Below the pieces are notes generated by a model that was given only the letters and a program-made list of their open reading frames with translations, did no database searches and was not told where the DNA came from. Source: CAWEBF01 sp963807235 (GTDB taxonomy: Bacteria > Acidobacteriota > Vicinamibacteria > Vicinamibacterales > UBA2999). From it: a stretch of 64,000 nucleotides of DNA. This document shows positions 11,109-19,742 of the stretch, piece by piece. Position 1 is the first letter of the stretch. Each line of letters begins with the position of its first letter. The position numbers and the translations under genes are program-made. The stretch lies in assembly GCA_963807235.1 (NCBI GenBank), contig CAWEBF010000014.1:51972-115971 (forward strand), written 5' to 3'.

Positions 11109-11435
11109 GCCAGAGGGCGGCGTCTCGCCGTTCTTCTCCCGAATACTCCGCTGGAGAAACCACCCCGCCGCGCCCAGCACGGCCAGCCCGAGGAGGCCGC
11201 CTCGTACCAGTCGGCCCGCAGTGCTGGGCTCCTGGTTGGCGGCGAGCAGTGCCCGATAGGCGGCGACGGTTTCGGAGTTCGTGTGGTTCAAGACCGGCGC
11301 ACGCGGGGCTCGCTTTTCGGGAGCCGTGACCCAGCGCTTGATGAAGGCGTAGGACTCCGATGCGCAGACGGGGCACTGGGCCTCGTCGTACACCTCGTCG
11401 CAGTCAAGGCAGAGTCGGGCGTTCGACAGCTTCAT
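11085..11435 (-). CDS. Zinc-ribbon protein with a C-terminal membrane anchor
   Basis: 116 aa. Two cysteine pairs, CLDC and CPVC, 11 residues apart near the N-terminus, form a likely zinc ribbon. A transmembrane segment (GLLGLAVLGAAGWFL) lies near residues 80-95 and a Pro/Ser-rich tail follows. No known family is recognised. It is convergent with the KdpD N-half and divergent from the MFS gene. Confidence 0.6.
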   Translation of the reverse strand: MKLSNARLCLDCDEVYDEAQCPVCASESYAFIKRWVTAPEKRAPRAPVLNHTNSETVAAYRALLAANQEPSTAGRLVRGGLLGLAVLGAAGWFLQRSIREKNGETPPSGPDSPPSA

Positions 11436-11503
11436 GCTCTCGAGATTAGCAAAATGTCAGCCGTTCGCCGCAGCTCGACTGATGGGCGAAGATAGAACGG
11501 TTC

Positions 11504-12710
11504 GTGTCCGCCTACGCTGCGTTCGCTTCCCGAAACTACCGCTTTCTCCTGGCCGGCACCACCCTTTCGAACCTTGCGGCGCAGATGCTGAGCGTCGTGG
11601 TGGGGTGGGATCTGTACGTGGCGACCCGGTCTCCGGTCGTGCTGGGAAACGTCGGGCTGGTGCAGATCATCCCGGTCTTCCTGTTCACCTTCGCCGCGGG
11701 CCATCTGGCCGATCGGCACAATCGGCGCACGATGTCGGTCGCGATGCAGCTGATCGTGGCCGCCGTGGGGTTCGCGCTGGCCGCCGCGGGGTCGGGCCGC
11801 GGCGTCGCCGCGATCTACTACGGCGCTGTTTCTGACCGCCTCGGCGCGCGCGATTCAGTGGCCGGCCAACTCGGCGCTCCTGCCGCAGACCGTGCCGCCG
11901 GACCTGCTGACCAACGCCGTGTCGTGGTCCGGCACGGGCCGCGAATTCGCCACTGTGGGAGGGCCCGCTGTCGGTGGCCTGCTTCTGGCGGCCTTCGGCA
12001 GCGAGAGCGTGTACCTGGCGCAGGCCGTCTGTTCCGTGGTGGCTGTGGCCTGCTTCGCCGCGCTCCGCGTGCCGCCGCCCGCGCCGCCGGCTCCCGGCGA
12101 GGCGAGCGGCTGGCGGGGAGTGCTCGAGGGCCTTCGGTTCGTGTGGCGCGACAAGCTGATCCTGAGCGCCATCAGCCTGGATCTGCTGGCCGTCTTCTTC
12201 GGCGGCGCGGTCGCGCTGCTGCCGGTCTTCGCGACCGACATCCTGCAGGTGGGCCCATCAGGGCTGGGCTGGCTGCGCGCCGCCCCCGCGATTGGCGCGG
12301 GGCTGATGTCGGTATGGCTGGCGCACCAGGCGCGCATCGACCGCGGCGGCACGGTGCTGCTGGCGTCCGTGGCGCTCTTCGGGGCCGCCACCATCGGCTT
12401 CGGTCTGTCAACGGCGGCGTGGCTCTCGTTCCTGATGCTGTTCCTGACGGGCGTCTTCGATGCCGTCAGCGTGGTGCTTCGCATCTCGCTCGTGCAGATG
12501 CGGACGCCCGACGCGCTACGAGGGCGGGTGGCGGCGGTGAACGGCCTGTTCATCGCCTGCTCGAATCAGTGGGGGGCCGTGGAGAGCGGCTTGACCGCGC
12601 AGTGGTTCGGCACTGTGCCGGCGGTCGTGCTCGGCGGCGTGGCCACGATCGCCGTCGTGGCGGTGATGTGGGCCGCGTCGCGGAGCCTGCGCGAGTGGCA
12701 ACACGGATGA
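11504..12710 (+). pseudogene. MFS exporter (EntS-like), one frameshift
   Basis: Major facilitator superfamily transporter of about 400 aa, nearest in style to the MFS_3/enterobactin-exporter group. The N-terminal half runs SRNYRFLLAGTTLSNLAAQM, then GHLADRHNRRTMS (the loop 2-3 motif). A frame change is required near 11822, after which ALFLTASARAIQWPAN continues into NAVSWSGTGREFATVGGPA and the second six-helix bundle. Start GTG 11504. The substrate is unknown. Both halves are complete, so the break may be a sequencing indel. Confidence 0.75.
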
Positions 12711-12720
12711 GGAGCCTGGC

Positions 12721-13125
12721 CTACGCGCGTGGAGCCACGAGGCCGAAGAGGGCCCTGCGGGTGAGGATGTAGCGGCTGGCCCGAAGACCGACGATGGCTA
12801 CGATCCCGCCGACCCAGGCGGCGGTGTCCCACTCTTGGACGTCCGCGTAGTGTTCCTCGATCACGAACGCCGTCACGACCGATAGAGCCGCAACCCCGAG
12901 AGCGATCGCCCGGCGGCCGGTGGTGATCTCCTGGTCGTAGGTCCGCCTCACGAACGCCCACCACGTCCACGGCAGCTCGACAAGGACCCACATCACGGCG
13001 AAGACCCCGTCCCCGTCGGGGCTGCCGGGCTCCGCAAACCCGTATGGAAAGAAGAGCATCAGCCACAACACGCAGCCCGCCAGCGCCGTCACGGTCATGC
13101 CGGCCACGCCCAGGAATTTGACCAT
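12721..13125 (-). CDS. Hypothetical four-helix membrane protein
   Basis: 134 aa with four predicted membrane helices, at about residues 4-26, 42-60, 73-92 and 103-120. A charged cytoplasmic stretch (RRTYDQEITTGRR) lies between helices 2 and 3. No family is recognised. It is convergent with the MFS gene, with 10 bp between the stops. Confidence 0.5.
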   Translation of the reverse strand: MVKFLGVAGMTVTALAGCVLWLMLFFPYGFAEPGSPDGDGVFAVMWVLVELPWTWWAFVRRTYDQEITTGRRAIALGVAALSVVTAFVIEEHYADVQEWDTAAWVGGIVAIVGLRASRYILTRRALFGLVAPRA

Positions 13126-13152
13126 CGGCCGGCTTATCGGCCGGTCGCCCGC

Positions 13153-14139
13153 TCAGCGGGACGGCGCGGGGGCGACGCTTCTGGCTGCCGCAGCCTCTTC
13201 GGCGCGGGCGATGCTCAGCAGGTTGAACATCGCGTAGTTGCCCTCGTGGCAGGCGTACTCGAAGGGCGGCTCGCGTCGGGATCCTGCGTCAGCCGCATGG
13301 CGAAGGTCCACGGCCGCGCCCAGGTGTCGGGATCGTCTAGCGTGATCGACCATTCGACCTGTCCCGCCGCGACCGGCGTGAAGCGCTCGACGATCTTGAG
13401 CCTCTGCGCTGGCGCCGCGGTAGGCGACGCGCTCGTCGATATTCGTCGTTTCGACCACCAGCGTGTTGCCCTCGAAACGCCCGCGCGCATCGCCCATGTA
13501 CGAGCGGATGGCGCCGCTCACGTGCGGCGTCGCCGACAGCGGGATGACGCGAGTTTCGTGGATCATCTCGTAGCGGATCGCGACCACGCCCGGCCCCTGA
13601 GTGATGTCGTAGGAGTTGCCATAGATCGCCGGCATCATCGACCCTGGAATGCCGCGGCTGATGCAGCGGTCGTAGAGGCTGCGATCCTCGTAGGAATCGG
13701 CCTCGCCACGTCCTTTGCGCGCCTCGGCCCGCGCCGCCGCGCGCTGACGCGCCTGCGGCGTCAGCGGCGGGATGCGCCCGTCGGGCGGGTCGGTGACCAT
13801 CCACGCGCGGCTGTTGCGGAAGTCGTGGTTCTCGAACCAGTGCAGTGGGCTGCGCAGTTCCCAGCGCAGCCTCGTCGGCCTTGACCCGCGCCTGGTTGCG
13901 CTGCTCGTTGAGCCTGCGACAGCTCCTCGGGGGTGATCTCTTCGAGCCGGCGCCCCTCGAGCTCCTTGGGCCGCTCCATCGGCGTCTGGCTCTCGTTGCT
14001 GTTGGTGTAGGCGCCCTGGAGATCGGGATCGCCCCACGGCGTCCGCGGCGGCGTGTAGGAACCCTGCGCCGCCACGAACGCGGACATCCCCGCGAGCGCC
14101 GCTACCGTGACCACGAAGACCCAACTGACGTCGCGTCAT
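13153..14139 (-). pseudogene. Secreted protein of an acidobacterial PWGDPDLQG family, frameshifted
   Basis: Signal peptide (VTVAALAGMSAFVAAQG), then TPWGDPDLQGAYTNSNE, TPMERPKELEGRRL and a segment with SMMPAIYGNSYDITQGPGVV, DARGRFEGNTLVVETTN and a C-terminal FEYACHEGNYAMFNLLSIAR. The CHEGNYAM ending and PWG.PDLQG opening are common in secreted acidobacterial and proteobacterial proteins of unknown function. The parts lie in different frames, needing shifts near 14128, 13900, 13430 and 13270. With those corrected the protein is about 320 aa. Start ATG 14139. Confidence 0.6.
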
Positions 14140-14145
14140 CCCGTG

Positions 14146-14601
14146 TCACTCCTGTCGGTCGACAAAGTCGAATCGACGGCGTTTCCTAAAAGCCAGCCCA
14201 ATCAAGGCCCCAATGCCGGCTCCGATGCCGCCAAACACCCCGGCGCCTATAGTTGCGTACACTCCTGGACATGGCGGCGTTCCACTGTCTCCGCAACCGA
14301 CATCTTTGAAACCCGCGTAGAACACAGGCGCTCCAACGGCCGCGCCGACTAAGAGCCCCGTCAATGCCGGATGTCGCGCCAGCCAATTCCGTCTTTGGGC
14401 CTGCTGCGAACCCTGCGCTTCCCTGGCCACGACCAATTCCAGTCGAGTGGCTTCACGAATGCCAGCCTTCGCTAACGGGCCAAGATCGGCGCTGAGCCGG
14501 TTCGTCACGCCGTAACTGTTCTCGATTCGCACTTCCTCCGGATAGGCGAGAGAGGGTAAAACCAGCATTACGATCGTCACGGCAGTGACCGTTTTCCTCA
14601 T
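14146..14601 (-). CDS. Hypothetical exported protein with glycine-rich membrane hairpin
   Basis: 151 aa. Signal peptide (MRKTVTAVTIVMLVLPSLAY), then a polar region, then two Gly/Ala-rich hydrophobic stretches (LTGLLVGAAVGAPVFYAG and IGAGVFGGIGAGIGALIG) resembling glycine-zipper segments, with a basic tail. Its GC is visibly lower than that of its neighbours. It sits at the left end of a low-GC island. No function is recognised. Confidence 0.5.
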   Translation of the reverse strand: MRKTVTAVTIVMLVLPSLAYPEEVRIENSYGVTNRLSADLGPLAKAGIREATRLELVVAREAQGSQQAQRRNWLARHPALTGLLVGAAVGAPVFYAGFKDVGCGDSGTPPCPGVYATIGAGVFGGIGAGIGALIGLAFRKRRRFDFVDRQE

Positions 14602-14651
14602 TCTGCCTCCTGGTCTTGGCGACTGATTATCCGCAGCACCCGACAGTAGCG

Positions 14652-15221
14652 TTAAACACTCCTGCGGATTGCCTCTCGTTTGTCGGCCAACACGCGCCTA
14701 CCCGCCTTGAGAAGATCGGGCTTGTGTTTCCTTAGTAAACCATCAAAGTCTGCCACTAACTTGCGCAGTTTCTCTGGGTCACAGACTCTCCCAGACGCCT
14801 TCTGCGCAGCTTCATGCTGGTCTGCATGCGTCGCGTATTCATCTATCGCTGCGATCAGAGTTTTCTGAACATCGATTTGGTCATCGAGCAACAGCAGCAG
14901 TTTGGTTCTCAATAGGTCGGACCGAAAGGTCTGCTTCCACGATGCGTCCTGGAGGGCGCGAAACGCTTCGTTTTCATACGACTGGGAGCTTGTTTCTGGC
15001 TCCGTGTCTTCGATGACCTTGAGCCGCCATCGCTTCCAGATGATGTCGCACTGGAGCTCCGTAAATTCGGCTAGATCTTCGGCGACAGTATCGAGCCAGT
15101 CCCTCTCAACCGTCGTGGCGATCGCGTTCGAGCGGCCTCGTCGTCCAGCAAGGAACCCTGCGGCCAGACCCATCAACGACAACAAGACACTCGTGCCAAG
15201 TGTCAGCCATCCTGTATCCAT
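14652..15221 (-). CDS. Hypothetical membrane-anchored helical protein
   Basis: 189 aa. An N-terminal anchor (LTLGTSVLLSLMGLAAGFLA) ends in RRGR. The remainder is helical and charged, with several acidic/aromatic segments (WLDTVAEDLAEFTELQCDI) and a basic C-terminus. Base composition is near 50-55% GC, well below the surrounding genes, which suggests transfer. The stop codon lies in GTTTAAC. No homologous family is recognised. Confidence 0.55.
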   Translation of the reverse strand: MDTGWLTLGTSVLLSLMGLAAGFLAGRRGRSNAIATTVERDWLDTVAEDLAEFTELQCDIIWKRWRLKVIEDTEPETSSQSYENEAFRALQDASWKQTFRSDLLRTKLLLLLDDQIDVQKTLIAAIDEYATHADQHEAAQKASGRVCDPEKLRKLVADFDGLLRKHKPDLLKAGRRVLADKREAIRRSV

Positions 15222-15303
15222 GCTGCCGCCATGCTAGTCGAGAATTGATCGACTTCGGCTCTGTGCCGTGGGTTACCACGACCTCGCAGTGAACGGAGCA
15301 AGC

Positions 15304-15565
15304 CGGCGAGTGGGCATGGCGGGCCGGCGGCCGTGGCGGCTGCGGCCGGGAAAGCAGTCTCACCTTCTTCCCTGTCGCTGCCCGCGCGTCTAGGTACCGT
15401 ACCTCGGGGCTACATCCTCCAGGCGGCTCAAAGCGACAGCCTACCTAGCAGCAACGAGAACGCACTGGGAGGAAGACGCGCGGATTCGTCGGTTCGCCTG
15501 CTTTCCTCCGGTGTCGATCGTCGGCCTGGCCGACACGTCCGCCGGCCCGCCATGCCCACTCGCCG
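15304..15565. repeat. 27-bp perfect inverted repeats bounding a 262-bp non-coding segment
   Basis: The arm at 15304-15330 (CGGCGAGTGGGCATGGCGGG onward) is the exact reverse complement of 15539-15565. Similarity continues about ten bases inward on each side with two mismatches. The enclosed 208 bp has no credible gene. This looks like a miniature inverted-repeat element or the ends of a deleted mobile element; no target duplication is evident. The stretch between the neighbouring genes (15222-15654) otherwise holds only the attC-like site; 15222-15303 shows nothing. Confidence 0.6.
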
Positions 15566-15590
15566 TCGGAGGTGACGCGACGCGAAGAGT

Positions 15591-15653
15591 GCACAACGTC
15601 AGGCATCAGCCGCCGCGCGTGCCCACACGCCGCCGGTTGCACGCACGTTAGGT
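15591..15653 (-). repeat. attC-like integron recombination site
   Basis: On the minus strand, 2 bp after the HEPN gene stop, ACCTAAC (15647-15653) fits the R'' consensus RYYYAAC. The far end is GTTGTGC (15591-15597), one mismatch from GTTRRRY. The 63 bp between can fold, with GCGTG/CACGC at the apex and further GC pairs outward, and AACGT/ACGTT at the base. Length, position after a stop codon and orientation fit a cassette attC; the imperfect R' keeps this tentative. Confidence 0.35.
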
Positions 15654-15654
15654 G

Positions 15655-15990
15655 TCATCCCGCTTGTCTAAGCCAATCCCGGATGTTGCTGCCGATCCGT
15701 TCGACATCCTGCCGAGCGAGGACCCCGCCATGCATGACAACATTCCGTGAGCGCTCGAGGACGCTCAATGTCGCCTTGACCCACTCGAGATCCACCAAGA
15801 TGTCCTCGAAGACTGCCCAGTTGACGACGATTATCGAAGATAGATCGCCGAAGTCGCAGTACTCGATGTCGGCGCCTCAGCGAGCCCCGTGCCATCGGAA
15901 CTTCGCCTCCTCCTCGATCCGAATCTTGGACCTCGCCTGAACCTTCGGCGGCACTTTCGTCCACCAGTCCTCCTGATACTGTTCCGCCAT
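15655..15990 (-). pseudogene. HEPN-domain (Swt1-like) protein with in-frame stop
   Basis: From ATG 15990 the frame reads MAEQYQEDWWTKVPPKVQAR then KIRIEEEAKFRWHGAR, a TGA at codon 38, then in the same frame IEYCDFGDLSSIIVVNW and ERSRNVVMHGG before ending at 15655. The RNxxxH in RNVVMH is the catalytic motif of HEPN ribonuclease-like domains. The YCDFGDL..II..NW block is typical of the Swt1-type HEPN family, often found in defence or stress contexts. The in-frame TGA suggests inactivation or a base error. It has lower GC than flanking genes and is followed by an attC-like site. Confidence 0.55.
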
Positions 15991-16010
15991 CGCCCCTGAG
16001 ACGAACCGGT

Positions 16011-16335
16011 CAGTCGTTTCCCATGCCGGGCACGAAGTACATCGTCTCGAACGACGGCGGCGGCGAGCCGCAGTGGTGGGCCGACGGACGCGAGATGTTC
16101 TACATGGCCCTCGATCACACGATGGTGTCGGTCGCGGTGGAATCCACGAGTCCGTGGCGCAACGGGCGACTCGCGCCGCTCTTCCGCGCCCCCGTGGCCG
16201 AGGGACCTCACGCGGTACCGCACGCGGTATCAGGCCACCGGCTACGGACAGCGCTTCCTGCTGGACTCAGTGGTGGAGGATGGATCGCAAGAGGTCACGC
16301 TGGTCGTGAACTGGCCGGCGCTCCGTCCGCGCTGA
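16011..16335 (+). pseudogene. 3' remnant of a PD40/TolB-like propeller protein (kinase-type)
   Basis: Only the C-terminal end is present. QSFPMPGTKYIVSNDGGGEP then QWWADGREMFY is the last WD40-like (PD40) blade, and after a frame change near 16215 the sequence ends GYGQRFLLDS then TLVVNWPALRP. That ending is characteristic of acidobacterial Ser/Thr kinases and hydrolases with C-terminal PD40 repeats. Upstream of about 16010 the sequence switches to the low-GC island, so the 5' part (probably more than 2 kb) has been lost. It lies 1 bp from the convergent response-regulator gene. Confidence 0.6.
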
Positions 16336-16336
16336 T

Positions 16337-17030
16337 TCAGCCCCCACCACGCGTTCCTGGTGTCAGGGAATAGCCGTCGCCGTGCACAGTGTGAATGAAG
16401 CGGGGTTGATCGGACTGGGGCTCGATCTTCCGTCGCAGGCGGGCGATGGCATGGTCTACCGACCGGGTCGTCGCGGAATCGTCGGGATAGCCCCACACAC
16501 CCCGCAACAGCTCGCCGCGATGGACGACGCGACCAGCGCGCGCCGCCAAGAACCGCAGCAGCTCGAACTCCCGATGGGTGAGGTGCAGCGCCTGGCCCGC
16601 CCGCGTGGCGCTCTGGCTCTTGAAATCGATCGATACATCGCCCAGGGTGAGTCGATCGGCCACCCCCGCGGGCGCGTCGTAACACCGCGTGCACGCGAGC
16701 CAGGAGTTCGGCAAGGTCGAACGGCTTGATGACGTAGTCATCGGCGCCCAACCGCAAGCCGCGCAGCCTGTCGACGGTCTGTCCGCGGGCCGTGAGAAAG
16801 ATGATGGGCGTGCGTCCGCCCTGGTGCAACGTCTCGAACACGTCGAAGCCGGACCGGTCGGGCAGCATCACGTCGAGCACGATGAGGTCGGGCCCGAACT
16901 CCCGGAGCAGGTTGACCGCGGCGTGCGCGGTGGCGGCCCGCGTCACCTCGAAACCGTCGAACGACAGGTTGTCGCAGATGACCTTGGCCAGGAGCTGATC
17001 GTCCTCGACGACCAGAATGCGCGGGTTCAC
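16337..17030 (-). pseudogene. OmpR-family response regulator, one frameshift
   Basis: The receiver (1-118) has VVEDDQLLAK, LIVLDVMLPDRSGFDVF and DDYVIKPFDLAELLAR. A frame change near 16675 leads into a winged helix, LHLTHREFELLRFLAARAG then GYPDDSATTRSVDHAIARLR and FIHTVHGDGYSLTPG. Without the shift the protein is about 230 aa and complete. The GTG start at 17030 overlaps the kinase stop (GTGA), so it is cotranscribed as the last gene of the operon. Partner of the kinase at 17027-18796. Confidence 0.75.
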
Positions 17031-18796
17031 GACGAGCTTTCCCTGGCGGCAGGTACGGCCGGAGGCTGAGGCGTAGACACTGTCGGCGATATCGCCGGCG
17101 CCGGCGCAACGGGAATCGCGACACGCATCGTGGTGCCCACGCCGGATTCGCTGTCGATCGTCAGCGTGCCGCGGTGGTCGTCCACGATGCGCGCGGCAAT
17201 CGCCAGGCCCAGCCCGGTGCCGCCGTGTCCGGCCAGGCGGCCGCGATAGAACTTCCGGGTCACGTGCCGGACTTCGTCCGGCGGTATCCCGCCGCCACGG
17301 TCGCTGACCTCCAGCACGACGACACGGCCCTCGTGCTTCGCCCGGATCGCCATCCAGTGCTCGCCCCTCGAGTGTCGAATGGCATTGTCCACGAGGTTGT
17401 CGAGCATCAGCGCCAGCCCCGTCCGATCGCCCTGGACCGGGGGCAGCGTCGGCGCCACCGCGACATCGACATGGAACGCGCCGGCGGCCAACTGGACGGC
17501 GAACCGATCGAGCGACTCCTCCACCACGTCCGCGAGGGCCACCGCCTCCAGCGGCGGCCTGACCTCCGGCGTGTCGGTCACCCGTGTGAAGGCCAGCAGG
17601 TTGTCCACCAGGCGGTTCAGGCGCCTCGATTCGTGCACGATGTACCGGGCATAGTCCTGCCGCGCCGCAGGGCCGTCCAGCCGGTCGGCCACCAGGGTTT
17701 CGCCGGCCGCCCGGATGGTCGCGATCGGCGTCTTGAATTCGTGGGTCACGCTGGCGACGAAATCGGACCGCAGCTCCGCCAAGCGCAGGCGGGTTCGGGC
17801 TGCGCGCACGCTCAGCGCGATGCCAACGGCCAAGGTCGCCGCCGCCACCAGGCCAAGCGCCCGCATGAAGTTCGCATCGGCCGAAGCCGCCAGCACCGAC
17901 GAATCGCCGCGCGTCGTCGCCCGAATCGTCCACGAGCGCCGCTGCAGCCTGGCGGGCGAATCGGCAGCCGCAATCACCGGGTTGAAGAACATCAGGGGGA
18001 ACGTGCGGTCGCTCGTGGGCGCACCGGACACGACCCCGGCGTCGACGCCGGCCACGGGCTGGCCTCGATCGTCGGAGATCGCGATCGCCACGCCCTCGCC
18101 CGCCCGATCGGCCACCACCGCCTCATCGAGCAGGGCCGGGAAGTAGTGCTGACGCGCCCAGTCCAGGTTCACGACGAAGCCGATCACCGTTTCCAGATTC
18201 TGGCGGAAGACGTCGCGGTACAGCAGGCGCACGACCACCTGGTAGGGCATGCCCTCCAACTGCGTCTCGAAGACGATGAAGCGCCGCCCTTCCGCGGCAT
18301 CGTCCTGGATCCGCCGCAGGAGCGTCGAGCCCACCGACGCGTGCTCGTCGACAATCACGGGAAACGGCGCGGGGGCGGCGGCCGCGTTCCACGGCACCGG
18401 ACGGTCGCGCCGGTAGAAGAACACCGGCTCCGTGCCGCCCCGCTCCCGGGTCCACAGGAAGAACGCCTCGGGATACGAATAGCGCGCAAATGCGCTGGCC
18501 ACCAGGTTGACGGCCCCGTAGGTCGGATCCGGGCCCGGCTCGCGGCTGGTGAACGCATCGAGGGCCGGCGACAGCAGCACGAGGCGCTGGACGGCCTGCA
18601 TGTCGCGGGTCAGTTCGACCAGGAAGCGCTCGCTGGCGTCGTCGGCCTGCCGCTCGGCCAGCAGCTGCAGGCTCTGTTGCCACTGGCGGACCGCGAACCA
18701 ACCCAGCCAGACCAGCAGCACGACGAGGGCACAGGCCACGGCAGCCAACGCGCTCACCGCCCACCGCCGCAGCAGGACGCGTTCCAGCCGAATCAC
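17027..18796 (-). CDS. Sensor histidine kinase with large periplasmic domain
   Basis: 589 aa. Membrane helix 1 at about residues 15-37, a periplasmic domain of about 270 residues, helix 2 at about 310-328, then HisKA with SVTHEFKTPIATIRAAGETL (His acceptor) and HATPase with MLDNLVDNAIRHSRG, SDRGGGIPPDEV and GTGLGLAIAARIV. A Pro/Ala-rich tail follows. It starts at a GTG 3 bp after the TAXI protein stop and overlaps the response-regulator start. The neighbouring periplasmic TAXI protein and two cytochromes suggest that it senses a ligand bound by the TAXI protein, or a redox state; this is inference. Confidence 0.85.
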   Translation of the reverse strand: MIRLERVLLRRWAVSALAAVACALVVLLVWLGWFAVRQWQQSLQLLAERQADDASERFLVELTRDMQAVQRLVLLSPALDAFTSREPGPDPTYGAVNLVASAFARYSYPEAFFLWTRERGGTEPVFFYRRDRPVPWNAAAAPAPFPVIVDEHASVGSTLLRRIQDDAAEGRRFIVFETQLEGMPYQVVVRLLYRDVFRQNLETVIGFVVNLDWARQHYFPALLDEAVVADRAGEGVAIAISDDRGQPVAGVDAGVVSGAPTSDRTFPLMFFNPVIAAADSPARLQRRSWTIRATTRGDSSVLAASADANFMRALGLVAAATLAVGIALSVRAARTRLRLAELRSDFVASVTHEFKTPIATIRAAGETLVADRLDGPAARQDYARYIVHESRRLNRLVDNLLAFTRVTDTPEVRPPLEAVALADVVEESLDRFAVQLAAGAFHVDVAVAPTLPPVQGDRTGLALMLDNLVDNAIRHSRGEHWMAIRAKHEGRVVVLEVSDRGGGIPPDEVRHVTRKFYRGRLAGHGGTGLGLAIAARIVDDHRGTLTIDSESGVGTTMRVAIPVAPAPAISPTVSTPQPPAVPAARESSS

Positions 18797-18799
18797 ACG

Positions 18800-19742
18800 C
18801 TACATCGCCCCCTGCTCCCGATAGTACCGGGCGGCGCCCTCGTGCAATGGGATCGGCGTGGCCGACGCATCCTCCGGGTTCATCTGGCGCAGCGGCGGCG
18901 CATCGAAGGCCGACAGCTCGGGCAGGGCCTGGAAGAACGCCTTGGTGACGCCGTACACCATGTCGGCGTCCAACCCGCTCCGGCACACCAGCAGGCCGTC
19001 GAGGCCGATGGTCAGCCCCGGTTCGCCGCTGGCGAGATCGCGCGGGATGACCATGCCGCGCAGGAACGGGTTCCGCCGCTGCAATCGGGCAATCGTGGCC
19101 GGAGAGAAGGACAGCACGTCGATGTTCTTGGCCACGGCGGTGCGGATCTGGTCCGCCGGCGACACACCGCCGACGAAGAGCGCATCCAGTTCGCCCGCCG
19201 ACAGCGCCACCAGCGCCTCGCCGACCGCGGCGTGCGACGCCTGCACGTGAAGGTCCAGCGTCTCGAGGACGGCCGATGCGGTGAGGGCAGTGCTGGCGCC
19301 GGCGCGCCCGATGCCCACGCGCTTGCCCTGGAGATCCTCCGGCTTGCGGATGGCCGACCCGCGCCGGACCACCAGGTACAGGGGGTTGGGGTTGAGCGTG
19401 GCAATGCCGCGCAGCCGGTCGTACGGCTGGCCGCCCAGTTGGCCGACGAACGCCAGGTAGGCGACGTCCGCGAACAGGATGGTGACGTCGACGTCGCCTT
19501 GCTGCAGCGCCGTCACGAACTCGCCGCGGTCGCGATCGACGAAGCGGACGTCCACGTCGGGCAGCACGGTCGAGAACGCTTTCGCCAGGGTGGCGGTCAG
19601 CACCGGAGCCTGAACCGGCAGGATGTAGAAGACCAGCGAGCGGCGTGGCCGGCTGTGGCGCCCCTTCGGTGGCGCAAGCCGATACCGCAAGGGCGCCGGC
19701 AATCACACCAGCGACCAGCGCTCGGCGTGCGCCGGTCATCAT
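18800..19742 (-). pseudogene. TAXI-family periplasmic binding protein without a transporter, one frameshift
   Basis: The start (MMTGARRALVAGVIAGALAV then SACATEG) is a lipoprotein-type signal with a lipobox Cys. After a frame change near 19640 the mature part follows: LVFYILPVQAPVLTATLAKAF, QGDVDVTILFADVAYLAF, PLYLVVRRGSAIRKPEDLQG then RVGIGRAGAST, and DADMVYGVTKAFF. This is the TRAP-transporter-associated extracytoplasmic immunogenic (TAXI) fold, here with no TRAP membrane genes nearby. The ATG at 19742 overlaps the previous cytochrome stop. Likely a ligand receptor for the downstream kinase. Confidence 0.7.

Noticed and set aside
14638..14660. GTTTAAC overlapping a stop codon as a second attC R'' site
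   Set aside because: No matching GTTRRRY partner within about 100 bp downstream on the same strand.
15572..15940. Plus-strand frame over the HEPN region
   Set aside because: No recognisable features; the minus strand carries the conserved HEPN sequence.
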